This document shows, in pieces, positions 34,229 through 44,800 of a stretch of DNA of 64,000 nt. The notes beneath the pieces were generated by a model. That model was not told the DNA's origin, did no database searches, and saw nothing but the letters and a program-made list of their open reading frames with translations. The stretch spans positions 1-64,000 of the forward strand of contig CANQGQ010000009.1 in NCBI GenBank assembly GCA_947623305.1, written 5' to 3'. Position 1 is the stretch's first letter; every line of letters begins with the position of its first letter. The DNA comes from an uncultured Alistipes sp. (lineage in GTDB: Bacteria > Bacteroidota > Bacteroidia > Bacteroidales > Rikenellaceae). A program made the position numbers and the translations under genes.

Positions 34229-34969
34229 TCAATTGATATTTTTCGTGTCGCCTCTCTCGCAGTCTGTAATTGTTTGCGGAGTCTTGCCGGTACTGAATAT
34301 CCAATCGACAAAGGCTTCGACATCGGGCTGTGATTCCAGCTCCCCGTAATTTGTGTGCTGCGAACCTTGCATACGGCCCAGTACCCATTTGCCGTTGTAG
34401 GAAAACTCCAGCGTATAGTAGTCGAATACCTTGGTTTGTGTATTCAGCAAGATGGCTCCGTACTTGGCTTCGGGAATGCTTTGAGGTTCAGGGAACCCAT
34501 AGACGATGAGTTTGTAGTCGCCGTAATTATCAATACGTTCGATATGAAACGCGCTCCATTCTTGGGCCGCTTCTACAGCTGGAATTCTCGAAATGATCTG
34601 CTGGCGCAGCCACGCTTCATCCGATAATGCTTTGACAGCCAATTCCCCTTTGCAGACCTCCTCAACTATCTGGGGGATCCAATAGTATTCCGGAAAATAG
34701 AACTCATCGCGCCGAGGTGCAGACGCAGCACTTTCTTGATGCTGGCCGTGATAATAATCAAGCAATTGTCCAAATTTGTTCATTGCAGTACGGACAATGC
34801 TTACATAGTCCGAAAATCGTTTTGCTATCTCCTCGGCCGAGTCGGTCACAACCTCGACCGACATCATAATCAACAGGGCTTGTTCCTGCTCCGGATTTTG
34901 TTGAACGTAAATTTTGACCACAGCTATATCGTCCATTACTTTGAGAGCCGCTACGCGGGCGGTATCCAC
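34229..34969 (-). CDS. Hypothetical protein, 246 aa
   Basis: A soluble-looking protein without signal peptide. The first possible start is a GTG (34969); an internal ATG at 34936 (MDDIAVVKIYV) is an alternative. Aromatic-rich C-terminal half (YYTLEFSYNGKWVLGRMQ) and a helical N-terminal half. No family is recognised. It follows the 179-residue membrane protein gene by 12 bases and is the last gene of the operon headed by the TPR/protease gene. Confidence 0.6.
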   Translation of the reverse strand: MDTARVAALKVMDDIAVVKIYVQQNPEQEQALLIMMSVEVVTDSAEEIAKRFSDYVSIVRTAMNKFGQLLDYYHGQHQESAASAPRRDEFYFPEYYWIPQIVEEVCKGELAVKALSDEAWLRQQIISRIPAVEAAQEWSAFHIERIDNYGDYKLIVYGFPEPQSIPEAKYGAILLNTQTKVFDYYTLEFSYNGKWVLGRMQGSQHTNYGELESQPDVEAFVDWIFSTGKTPQTITDCERGDTKNIN

Positions 34970-34981
34970 GTCTTCTTCATG

Positions 34982-35521
34982 TTAGAATCCGTACATCAGC
35001 TGAAATACAGGCTGTTCATAACGAACCACATAAGCTCCTCCTTCTATTTTGAAGATTATCTGGCCACTCTCTCCCTCTTGCGGTCTGTAGCCTTCAACAC
35101 GAAGGAGCTCTTTGATCTTCTTCCGATTCAACTTGCTGCGGTTGCGCCCTATATTACGACCTCGCGCGTGAAAAAATAGGCACAGAGAAATGCCGATTAT
35201 TACTACACCGACGGCAAGTAACACCCATGTGACATTCGGCTCAGCATCTCCGACCAACGCACTTATAAGCATAAACAGATAGGTAAAGATGACTGCGGGA
35301 AGTTCCCGGATAAGATTGGGTTCGTCCGCCTCTTTCCTGCTTGCCTCCATGTATTTTCGGGCGCGCAGTTTGGCGATATAGGCTTCGCTGGCGTCGAACT
35401 CCGGGCACTCTCCGTCGAATGCCGCATATTCATCGGTCAGCCCGCAAAGGATACCGCGCTCGACATCCCGTTTGCAATGCGTGCAATTTTCGCAAATTTC
35501 GACTTGTGCTTTGCGGTTCAT
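34982..35521 (-). CDS. Cys-rich membrane protein, 179 aa
   Basis: The N-terminus has a four-cysteine pattern (CENCTHCKRD and C-13 residues-C), suggestive of a small metal-binding knuckle. Two adjacent membrane segments follow (ELPAVIFTYLFMLISALVG and VTWVLLAVGVVIIGISLCLFF), then a basic cytosolic stretch and a small domain. It overlaps neither neighbour but lies two bases after the TPR/protease gene. A role alongside that gene is likely; nothing more specific can be said. Confidence 0.65.
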   Translation of the reverse strand: MNRKAQVEICENCTHCKRDVERGILCGLTDEYAAFDGECPEFDASEAYIAKLRARKYMEASRKEADEPNLIRELPAVIFTYLFMLISALVGDAEPNVTWVLLAVGVVIIGISLCLFFHARGRNIGRNRSKLNRKKIKELLRVEGYRPQEGESGQIIFKIEGGAYVVRYEQPVFQLMYGF

Positions 35522-35523
35522 GG

Positions 35524-37570
35524 CTATTTCTGTTTGATGATTAGTTTCGAATTGATGTTGTCGATCGTGACGGTTCCAAACCGCTCCAGCACCGACTGCC
35601 CGAGCAGAAGGGGCGCTTGCTGGTTGTGTGTCACCGAGGCTTCGACATTGCGCAGTACGGAATCGCCGATTTTGATTTCCCGCAATCGGATCTTCGTCCC
35701 TTCGTGGATTTCGCCCGTCGCCGTGCTGAAATACTCCCGCCCCTTGATGTCCGCCTCTTTCAGATACCCGTTTTTAAGCATGAACGATGCCTCTACCGAT
35801 GAAATTGTCACGGTGCTCGCTCCCGTATCGAAGATGAATTTCAGCGGCAGTTCGTTGATCGTACAGGGCACTTCATATACACCGCTGTACATCTTGCGTA
35901 TCTGAATTTCCGATATCGTTTCGACCTTGTCCGCCGAAGTGCTCTCCTTTACGATGTTTATGGGCTTTGCCTTGTACTCCTCGATCAGGGTCTTAAACTC
36001 CGGCAACTCGCGAAGCGAATCCATATCATCGTCGTGCTCAATATGGGCAAAACTGCGGAAACCGAGTTCAAAGGCTTTGCGCAGCGCTTCGAGCGATTCC
36101 GGCAAGTGTCCCATGCGCGCAAGCAGGCAGGCCTTGTCGTAGAAACAACCGCTATTGTTCGGCTCCGATTCGATTATTTTCTCCATCCATTCGACGGCCT
36201 CTTCACCCCTGCCGAGGAAATGCAGTGCATATTGGCGGCAGCTGCCAGATTCCGCAACCGTGTCCTGCCTAATAACCTCTTCAAAGTCGGCATTTGCCCG
36301 CTCCGTATCGCCTCGTTTGCGATACAATTCACCGCGCATCAAGAAAATATACGGATAGGACTTATCTACATCAATACCCGCATTATAGTCTTCCATTGCC
36401 TTATCATCGTCGCCCGACAACTCGCAGCACCAGCCCCGCTGGTAATACGGATAGGCCGAGGTCGGGTCGAGCTCGATGCCGCGCGTAAAGTCGGCAATGG
36501 CCTCCACGTATCGACCGCCCTCGCGGTAATAACCACCCCTTGCGACGATGGCATAATAATCCTCGCCGTCGTTCATCTCGATAGCCCGCGTAATATCCGC
36601 AACAGCCCGCTCGGTATTGCCGACTTCGTTGTAACAGTCGCTTCGGTTGTAATAAATCGTGGCGGATGCCCCATACTCCTGCTCCAGCTGGTCATAGCAG
36701 CCGCATAATCACACCCCCACTTGTAGATATGGATGCGCAGCTGTTTCCACGAATAGTCGTTGTCCTTCTGAATCTGCGTCTGCACCTTGGCGAGGGCGTA
36801 TGTCAGGTGCTTCCTAAATATCAGCTCATATATCGCAGCATGCGGCTCCTCGGCATATTCTATGTATCTGATTGCATCATCAATAGCCTTGTCTGTTTCT
36901 CCCATCTCGTCATATACCTTGCATCGAAACTGATAGATTGCCTCGTACTTTGAGTCGTATTTTTCGCAGTTATTTAACATTTCCAGCGCCGCATTGTATT
37001 CTTTACGGGCAAGCATATTGCGAGCAAGACCAATCATCGCATATAGGTCCGATTCGTTCATTTTAAGTATTTGACCATAATCTTCGTCCGCTTTGTTATA
37101 CTCTTTACGCTCGTAATATATCTGTGCACGGGCTGAAAAGAATGTTCGCCTCATTGCATCATCAGCTTTTTTGAGATATTTATAGGCCATCTGTTGGTCT
37201 GCAAGAGCCTTGTCGGTATCTTCCAGTTCTGTATGATAAATTTCAGCACGCCAAAGGTAGAATGCACATAGTGGTTTCGATGCGGTCTTTTTGTCATATT
37301 TAGCGATAGCCTTAGTGGCATCCGAAAGTGCCAGGTCGACTTTTTCCTGATACAAATAAATAAGGGAGCGCATCATCAGCGCATCGCAGTGATTGGGGTT
37401 TCAGTTAATTGTTTGTCGAGCAACGACAAAATTTCATCCGGGGCACCATTGTTGTTGTACAATTCTTCTGCTTTCCGATAGTTGAAATCGGATGTGTGCT
37501 TTTTCTGCGCAAAAGCACACTCATTGGTAAGGAGCAAAACCCCAAAGACGATAAGGATAATTCTTTTCAT
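35524..37570 (-). pseudogene. Secreted TPR plus retropepsin-like protease gene, two frameshifts
   Basis: Three frames (37570-37376, 37376-36573, 36576-35524) join into one protein of about 682 residues if one base is restored near 37390 and another near 36697. It has a signal peptide (MKRIILIVFGVLLLTNECAFAQ), many TPR units (for example YYQRGWCCELSGDDDKAMED) and a C-terminal retroviral-type aspartyl protease domain with FIFDTGASTV and LLLGQSVLERF. Across each shift the alternate frame continues the TPR pattern (YDQLEQEYGASATIYYNRSD). The total of 2,047 bases plus two is a whole number of codons. Either the gene is broken or these are assembly errors. Paired LytTR-like repeats lie upstream. 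Confidence 0.75.
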
Positions 37571-37635
37571 ATGCTGTTAATTTTTATCCAAAGTTGGGAA
37601 TATTGTGGGTATTATTGAACACGCTCTTTAACTAT

Positions 37636-37666
37636 TGTATGAAACCCATGCTCTGCCTTATGAAAC
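37636..37666 (-). promoter_or_regulatory. Putative LytTR operator upstream of the TPR/protease gene
   Basis: TGTATGAAAC (37636) and CTTATGAAAC (37657), 21 bases apart and 66 bases before the start at 37570, the same distance as at the LytTR gene itself. Confidence 0.6.
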
Positions 37667-37698
37667 ACATATTAACTATGTATTTTGTATAGACTACT

Positions 37699-38448
37699 CT
37701 AATGAATGTATGGTTTGATTAGCCTGATGTTAATAGCAAAATTTAGGTTTGCACCAGAATCATCTAATCCAGAGGTTGTGATTCCAATCGCTTCTCCACG
37801 CGAGTTCAATAAAACGCCACCACTACTACCATGATCAATAGGCGCACTTATTTGTAGTATTTCACTACCATCTCCTCGTATCTGTGAAATCTCTCCTGAT
37901 GAAAAGGTGTTATCTAACCCTCTTGGGCTACCTATCGTATATACTTTCTCTCCAACCTTTGGAATCTCTTTTGCCAAAGGAATATATTTTACTCTTTTAT
38001 CAATATCTACCTTAAAGATTATAAAATCACATTCTTTGTCCTTGTGATAAACCTGCTTAATTTTGTACTCTCCGCCATCACTTAATATAATATCTTCAAA
38101 TCCTACGGCTGTTCCTTCAAAGACATGATAATTGCTTACTGCAATCCCATCATTTGAGATGAAAAAGCCAGAGCCTTGGAATCCTTGGTAGCCAGTCGAT
38201 GTGTGAATTTTGAAAACCGCCGGGGACAACTGTTCAAATATCTCACTTGCGGATTTAACAGACCTATTATTAGTTGTGTTCGGAACAGATGACTTGGCAC
38301 TTTTATTGGGCATAGGAGGCCGTTGTCTCTTACTATTATCTGTTATGGGTCGAGACATCGGTTGTCTATTACCGGTTGGCGCGGCAGGTTTTTGTGTACA
38401 TCCATAAAGAACTACACAACAAAGCAGTATAGCGCTCAGGTTCTTCAT
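37699..38448 (-). CDS. Trypsin-like serine protease lipoprotein
   Basis: 249 residues. A lipoprotein signal (MKNLSAILLCCVVLYGC) and a Pro/Ser/Asn-rich linker precede a trypsin/DegP-type domain. The catalytic triad is visible as His in AVSNYHVFEG, Asp in ECDFIIFKVD, and Ser in IDHGSSGGVLLN. No PDZ domain follows. It is the last gene of the eight-gene AT-rich operon, 26 bases after the MotB-like gene. It could process partner proteins or serve as the periplasmic effector of the system (inference). Confidence 0.85.
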   Translation of the reverse strand: MKNLSAILLCCVVLYGCTQKPAAPTGNRQPMSRPITDNSKRQRPPMPNKSAKSSVPNTTNNRSVKSASEIFEQLSPAVFKIHTSTGYQGFQGSGFFISNDGIAVSNYHVFEGTAVGFEDIILSDGGEYKIKQVYHKDKECDFIIFKVDIDKRVKYIPLAKEIPKVGEKVYTIGSPRGLDNTFSSGEISQIRGDGSEILQISAPIDHGSSGGVLLNSRGEAIGITTSGLDDSGANLNFAINIRLIKPYIH

Positions 38449-38474
38449 TCTCTGAAAATATAGTTATACAATTC

Positions 38475-39128
38475 TTAATCTCCAATCTTGCCTGGCTTAG
38501 GGAGTATATGTATAAGGAACCGCTGATTAAGCACCTCAATTTCTTCTCTCATCAGTCCTGTACCAGACAACCTACCATCGCCGCTACCGCAAATTAAGAC
38601 TTCGCAATTCTTATCATTGAATAGTATTCCACTCTCCTCCCAAAACCGTTTTAGGGATAATGCTCGCTCGTAACTCAACTCATAATTACGAGTATAGTTG
38701 TCCTTAGATGCCTGACCCTCAATTATCAGTAAATATTGTATGTTAGGGTTGTTTAAGGTTGTTTTCGCAATGAACTTCTGCAATATTTGCCCAGTCTGTT
38801 TTAAATCTTTTTTTGTCTGTTCTGGTATGTTACTCATTGATGCGCTATTGACAGGAAAACTTACAGTGATTCCTAACTTATGTTTTTTGTACTCAGGAAA
38901 ATATTGAAAATAGTTAGAATGCAGGCTGTCAAGTTCTCTCGTCGCATTGTTAATCTCATCCGCCTTGTCTATTTTTGCCTGCAATTCTTCAGAACGCTCA
39001 ACCGCATCTATTCGTGCACCATTGAGAGCAACAATAGTAACGATGAACAATGTAAGCATCACGAAAAACAGACTTGTCATTAAGTCTGCATAACTTGCCC
39101 AAAAAAAAGATTTATTCTCCGATGACAT
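38475..39128 (-). CDS. MotB/ZorB-like stator protein with OmpA domain
   Basis: 217 residues. The N-terminus FFWASYADLMTSLFFVMLTLFIVTIV is a MotB-type membrane helix carrying the conserved proton-carrier Asp (D15 in YADLMTS). A short coiled coil and a periplasmic OmpA-like peptidoglycan-binding domain follow (YLLIIEGQAS..YELSYERALSLKRFW..FLIHIL). It lies four bases after the MotA-like gene. Together they resemble ZorA/ZorB of Zorya defence systems: proton-driven, cell-wall-anchored motors. Confidence 0.85.
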   Translation of the reverse strand: MSSENKSFFWASYADLMTSLFFVMLTLFIVTIVALNGARIDAVERSEELQAKIDKADEINNATRELDSLHSNYFQYFPEYKKHKLGITVSFPVNSASMSNIPEQTKKDLKQTGQILQKFIAKTTLNNPNIQYLLIIEGQASKDNYTRNYELSYERALSLKRFWEESGILFNDKNCEVLICGSGDGRLSGTGLMREEIEVLNQRFLIHILPKPGKIGD

Positions 39129-39132
39129 AACT

Positions 39133-40809
39133 TTAAGAATCTTTTTCTGTGGTATTGTCCTCCCTCACTACAGTATTTGCATCCTCATTAACTGTTGGCA
39201 TCGAAATGGAGCTCTGCATCTGCTCAAACTTATTATATGGTTGAGTTATAGCAATAGAAGGTTCTGTTAGAACTTTCGGCCTTACAATAAAACTATTATA
39301 GATATACACACCAAATGCAGCCAGAACAACAAACATGATTACCGCAACCATATATACTATTACTTTAGGAAATTGTATCGTTTGTGACACTGTTGCAACT
39401 TCTGAACACTCATTAAGAATGGGTTCTTGTTTTTGCACACTCTGATTATTCAAAATGCCGCACAACCTGTCCAATATCTTTGACTGCTCTTTTGTAGAAT
39501 CAAGGATTTGAGTCATGACCGACTTTACATCCGCAAGATTCTTAATCTCTTGGATAATGTCCGGCATATCAGCATAACGGGCAAATAGTTCCTCTCGTTG
39601 AGCAAGAACCATCTTACTAAACTCGTCTTTCTGTTCTGTATATTGTTTAAGAAGAGCATCGAATTCTGCTGTTGAGTTATTATGCAGTTCAATGACTCCA
39701 TCTTTGGCGCTTTCCGAAAGTTTTTCAAAGGTTTTTCGCAAGGTGTCATCAACCTTTGCTACAACCTCGTTGATGTATTGCTCTCGTGATGTTACCTGCT
39801 CAATTTCCTTCTCGAAAAATGCACCCATTTTTTCAATGGCTGCAGTTCGATTTAGATGCTCGTTAATTTTGTCATTTAATTCATTAACTGAAACTAAATA
39901 TCCTGACACATTGTGGAGATATTTGTTAAAGACAGAGATTTCTCCTGTACAGTCTTTAAGTTCTTTAAGAACTGTCACATTAGCTTGCGCTACTCGTTTA
40001 ATATCGATATCTTTAATAAGCGATATAAGTTCTACCTGTTCTTTTGAGGAGTCTTCAACTTTTGAAAGAGCGGATTCCAAACCATCAATATTGGTCTTGA
40101 AAGTTTGGTTAAATGACATCAGATTTTGTTGTAAAAGATATAAGGCATTAACTGCATTGCCTGATAATACCGGGAGAAGTTCAGTTTGTAGCCACGAGTA
40201 AAATCTATTTTTATTTTCTACTACATGGGAATTAGCATTTTTAGCAGACCATGATAAGGAAGTAGTGCAGAAAATACCCACAAAACTTGCAGCCATCGCA
40301 ATAGCCACGCAAGTCATCAGAGACGAAATGTTGTTAACTAATTCTGAACTATTAAGACCACCATTAAATGCTATGAATCCTATCCCTATTATAATACCTA
40401 CCATAGTCCCCATAAGTCCAAGATAAAGAGGTATAGGCTGTTGAATGTTTATTTCTTCTTCTTTCGCATGGCAATATCTCTCCACAACATCCTTCATAAG
40501 ATAAAAATCACTCGCAGCACCTTTATTCTTTTGAAGATACACATTCAGTGCAGTCCTAATCTCCTGTAGTGTAGGATTATTTGTACTGATATATAACTGC
40601 GAAACTTTTACCATTTCAACATCTTCATCGTGCTCAGACATTGAAGAGTTCACTGGAACATCAAGTTCAACGACAGAATATTCTATCGTTGAACCGGGGA
40701 ATATATCTTCGAAAGTTTCAATCTTGTTTTTGGTATTTCGATAAATGTAGCACTGGAATCCAATTATCGCAACGATGACCAAAACAACTATAATATAGTG
40801 GATTAACAT
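39133..40809 (-). CDS. MotA/ZorA-like membrane protein with long cytosolic tail
   Basis: 558 residues. An N-terminal membrane helix (residues 4-20), then a soluble segment, then a MotA/TolQ-like helix pair: IPLYLGLMGTMVGIIIGIGF (about 126-145) and LMTCVAIAMAASFVGIFCTT (about 164-183). A coiled coil of about 290 residues follows, and one more helix near residue 482-505, with a short C-terminal tail. The GxxGTxxG element is the family signature. ZorA proteins also carry a long coiled tail, but the extra C-terminal membrane helix here is unusual. It pairs with the MotB-like gene downstream. Confidence 0.82.
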   Translation of the reverse strand: MLIHYIIVVLVIVAIIGFQCYIYRNTKNKIETFEDIFPGSTIEYSVVELDVPVNSSMSEHDEDVEMVKVSQLYISTNNPTLQEIRTALNVYLQKNKGAASDFYLMKDVVERYCHAKEEEINIQQPIPLYLGLMGTMVGIIIGIGFIAFNGGLNSSELVNNISSLMTCVAIAMAASFVGIFCTTSLSWSAKNANSHVVENKNRFYSWLQTELLPVLSGNAVNALYLLQQNLMSFNQTFKTNIDGLESALSKVEDSSKEQVELISLIKDIDIKRVAQANVTVLKELKDCTGEISVFNKYLHNVSGYLVSVNELNDKINEHLNRTAAIEKMGAFFEKEIEQVTSREQYINEVVAKVDDTLRKTFEKLSESAKDGVIELHNNSTAEFDALLKQYTEQKDEFSKMVLAQREELFARYADMPDIIQEIKNLADVKSVMTQILDSTKEQSKILDRLCGILNNQSVQKQEPILNECSEVATVSQTIQFPKVIVYMVAVIMFVVLAAFGVYIYNSFIVRPKVLTEPSIAITQPYNKFEQMQSSISMPTVNEDANTVVREDNTTEKDS

Positions 40810-40813
40810 AGCA

Positions 40814-41827
40814 TTATCTTAGTTCTACCATTATTTTCTTTACAACCCTCCATTCTGATTTACTTACCTTCTCCACAATACCTTTAGCCAATATAACTAC
40901 ATCCTTAGGATCTTCAGAGATTCGCTTTATATCACAGATTGAAGATAATAATGTGTCATCATTTTTTGTTATCCTTCGCTTCGCATCATCGTGATTGGTA
41001 CACAACTCTATTTCGGCTGTTGTGCTATCTTGATGTTGAAGAACCAAACGATATATTGAATATCCAGGTTGATATTTTTCATAAACCTCAGATATAGCCA
41101 TACTGTTTGTCTCATTAGCATACAACTCATAAGTAGCCTGTTGTGCCGTTAATATATGCTCATACGCATTTTGCATTCCATTCCTATCATCAGATTGAAC
41201 GCGCTTGAGGACCGACACAGATTGCCTGTAAGTGGCGTCATATCGTTCGGATTTTGCCTCTATCTTGGTTTTTAGCTCATTTATTTCTTTTTTCGTTGCA
41301 TATACATTGCTGATTTGTCTTGCTAATGTCGAATTACAGATTGTTTCCAGCGCTTTTTTTACACGCTGACTTTCAAATTTTTTAAGAAACACTTCAGTTG
41401 AGATAGACTTCGTCCCATACAAATTCATCGTTTTTAATTTTAATAATGCAAGTACAGCACAAGCAAAACCAATTAATCCAAAAACAAGCCCCACGAGTCC
41501 AACTCTCTTGGACTTTTTTATATCACTTTCAATCTCCTTCTTGATTTCTACGCTCTGCTTTTTAATCTCGGCATTAACATTTTCTTTAATAGTTGATTGC
41601 GCCAATTCAATGGCAGTCTTTAACGTATCATCAGCTTTGCCAATGGCATTAGTTATTTCCGCCTCTATCCTTGTGGTAGCATCCAGCACAACCTTGTCTG
41701 CTTCTTCCTTTATTGCGTTGATGGCTTGTCCCTCTTGCTGTTTAATGGCAGATTCAGACTCCTTATTTGGTAGCAATGAGCAGCCTGATATAAAAACTAC
41801 AATAGATATAATAAGTATTTTTCTCAT
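40814..41827 (-). CDS. Coiled-coil lipoprotein with internal membrane helix
   Basis: 337 residues. The signal MRKILIISIVVFISGC ends in a lipobox-like Cys, followed by about 90 residues of Ala/Glu/Lys coiled coil. A hydrophobic helix (VGLVGLVFGLIGFACAVLALL) near residue 115-135 then leads to a helical C-terminal domain. Having both a lipobox and an internal helix is odd; the first segment may instead be a membrane anchor. It lies five bases after the actin-like gene and four before the MotA-like gene. It may be an adaptor between the cytoskeleton-like ATPase and the motor (inference). Confidence 0.7.
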   Translation of the reverse strand: MRKILIISIVVFISGCSLLPNKESESAIKQQEGQAINAIKEEADKVVLDATTRIEAEITNAIGKADDTLKTAIELAQSTIKENVNAEIKKQSVEIKKEIESDIKKSKRVGLVGLVFGLIGFACAVLALLKLKTMNLYGTKSISTEVFLKKFESQRVKKALETICNSTLARQISNVYATKKEINELKTKIEAKSERYDATYRQSVSVLKRVQSDDRNGMQNAYEHILTAQQATYELYANETNSMAISEVYEKYQPGYSIYRLVLQHQDSTTAEIELCTNHDDAKRRITKNDDTLLSSICDIKRISEDPKDVVILAKGIVEKVSKSEWRVVKKIMVELR

Positions 41828-41832
41828 AAATA

Positions 41833-44800
41833 TTATAACTTATAAATATTTCTTACAACTGCATTCAGGATACCAACAAGCGGATAGAAGAACAGCGTCT
41901 CCTCTAATTTATCATCAGCACCATCTTGTTCAATATCTCTCTTCTTATTTGATAGCCCATTGTCGAGATAGGTCTTAACATCACGTAGGCACAAATCTTT
42001 GACGCGATCTTTGATGGAACGATCGATTTCAAAGTTATCAAAGAATGAGAACCTGTGATCAAGATTAAATGCAAAGTCAATATATGATTCCACTGTTGCA
42101 ACAACCTTGTCCTTTATTTCATCAGTTACATCTTCGTAAGTCATCTCGTTATCAGCAAAGGTGCTACTATCTGAACCGAGAAGAACTGTTTTCATATCCT
42201 TTATCTCACTGTAATCTTGAGATTGGAAAGGATTCAAAATTATTCCGCCCTTACATGTAGACTCTTTAGAGTTAGCCGGACGAATTATATCCAGCCCATC
42301 TCTTGAATACGTTTGTTTGTATATTTCCTCAAAAATTATCTTTGTAAACTTAACTAACGTATCATCATTAGAACTGAGGATGTTCAATACCTTTGACCCA
42401 TTACCGCTGAATGTAATATGACGAGGCATATCGTATCCCTTTGCTTTCATTAGATTTGCAATATGATACATTATTGCAACATAGAAAAGTAAAACGACAT
42501 ATTTACCTCTGCTGTCATCAGCCAACATTTCAGCAAAGTCAATCTTTACATTTGCTTTCTGAATTTCTTTATTGGCGGATAGCGAAAATAAGAATGCCAT
42601 AATATCTGTGGAGTTCTTCTTCTCAAGAACAGATTTAAAGACATTCTTTAATGCTCCAAATTTGTTTATTTCTAACTGATTAAGGATTTGACCTTTATAT
42701 TTGTTAACCAATCCATTTGTTTCGGAGTCATACGAATACCCATCGCCAAAAATAGTATTAGCTGCGAATCTGAATGAGGTGAGATATTTCGGCTCGCCTT
42801 TATCAACAATTAAAACATCCGTTGTACCACCACCAATATCGACTGATACCACTGTTGATGTTGCCCCTTTTTTTGCCTTGTGATAATAATATGGTGCAAC
42901 CGATTCGGAAACGGCGATTATATTGTTAATTGGAGCGTCAAACAAAGAAACAAAGGTTTTAACCCATGTATCCTTGAATCGATTAAAACGATTCTGCGTC
43001 ATGCTCGCTGGATAAAACCACACTATCTCCGTCTTGCTTAAGTCTCCATTATTCAACAATACTTTATTGCGAATCATCAACAATAGACATTCAACGTATT
43101 TTGCAGCACGCTGTTTATCCTCGATGTTTGTAGACCATTTAAGATCAGTGTGTAACACATTATATGGCAGTGCCATACTTTTTTCATATGTGTACGGGAT
43201 ATTGACATTGCCCATTGCAATAACAGCTTTGGACCAATTAGTGTTATTCCCCTCAGATATTACAGTACGCATTGGGTATCCGAATAGGCTATCTCCACCA
43301 ATGGTGTTTGGAACCATATCAGAATTAAATGTGCTTCTAATATAAAAGTCTTCATCTATATGCAGCTTCTGAATCTGAAGGTCTTTTTCGCTAATATCAA
43401 ATGGCTTTGACGCTTCGCCATCAATGCTATACTCTATGTGAGTATTTGTGGTTCCAAAGTCAATGGCAAAACGGAATTTCCGTCCGCCATTTTTTGACGA
43501 GAATCGGGGAATTACAACACCATGAATATTTTTATCAATATCATTTATACGCATATATTGATACTCGGAATCCAGTGCATAGATGGCAGAGTCAATAAAA
43601 TCCTTATCATATCGAGAATTATCATTATTTCTATTTCTATACACTACGCCCAAAGGCGACAGCTCATTATTATTCGCATTATAGAATGATATGTTATACG
43701 TATTCGAGGTATCCATAGATACAGTTCCTCGATCAAGTAGGGCAATACGATATATTGGTTTCGTATTATTCGAGTACTTTATACTCGGATATAACCCAAG
43801 AGTAAACCTACATTCTACAATAGCACCCTTGTTGGCATCAACATCTATACGACCATCCTTATAATATATACGTTCATATTGAATGTATCCTTTTTTGATA
43901 GGTATGCGTAAAACTACCTTTACACTATCACCGGCAAGTCTATTAATTTCAATACAATTTTTGCCATTGATAGTGCCAGTTAGATCATCAACCGTGAAGT
44001 AGTCAAAGTATGCTTTTTTCAACGGAAGAAGATAACTATCCTTTGCGTCTTGTTTTTTTAACCCTTCATCATTCCCATTAAAAAAACCATCCGGATTAAA
44101 TTTAAATGGTAACTTGACAATCGAATCCTCCAAAAAATCACTTACTGTTACATACGGATATACTGCTCCGTCGTCTGGAAGTGTTCTGTCATTGATAGGA
44201 CGTTCATCATAATAGGAGACATGTGTGTTTTTATCCCAATTTGCCACAACATAAAAGGTCGGTTCAGTGTATTTCTCAACAGGCAGGGCCAAAGGTATTT
44301 GCATTCCAATCTTATAAAGACTGTTGGAAATTTTCATTTCAAACTCGCTGTTGATATTTGTTATAGAGCGTTTTTTACGCAATTTTTCATCCAATATCAT
44401 CACATATTGCTGTACAGATGATGTTATTGGAATCTCATCGTAGTTATCGAGATAGAAATTGCTATTCACCTGTCGTAATTCTTCTCGCTGTTTATCGTTT
44501 AATTTACGAAAACTTTTTTCAAGATATCTGTCAACTTCAGGGAACTCGCGAGCGAATTCTTTTCGACTATTTTTTAATCCCCACCAGTATTTGACATACT
44601 CAAAATCTCTCATGTAAAGAGGTTTATAATCGTCATCAAAAGGTGTATCGTTGCCAAACTTAATTTTCTTGCCAACATATTTTAAATTATTTGCGGATGT
44701 AAAAAAAACGGTGGCAGGAGATGTGGCTCCTATAATATTCATTTCGTTAGGTGCCGTCGGGTCAATGTAGTTCAATAAGTAAATACAATCCATTTTATCG

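Noticed and set aside
37699..41827. A standard Zorya system
   Set aside because: The MotA/MotB-like pair fits ZorA/ZorB, but no ZorC, ZorD helicase or ZorE nuclease gene is present; partners are cytoskeleton-like NTPases and a protease.
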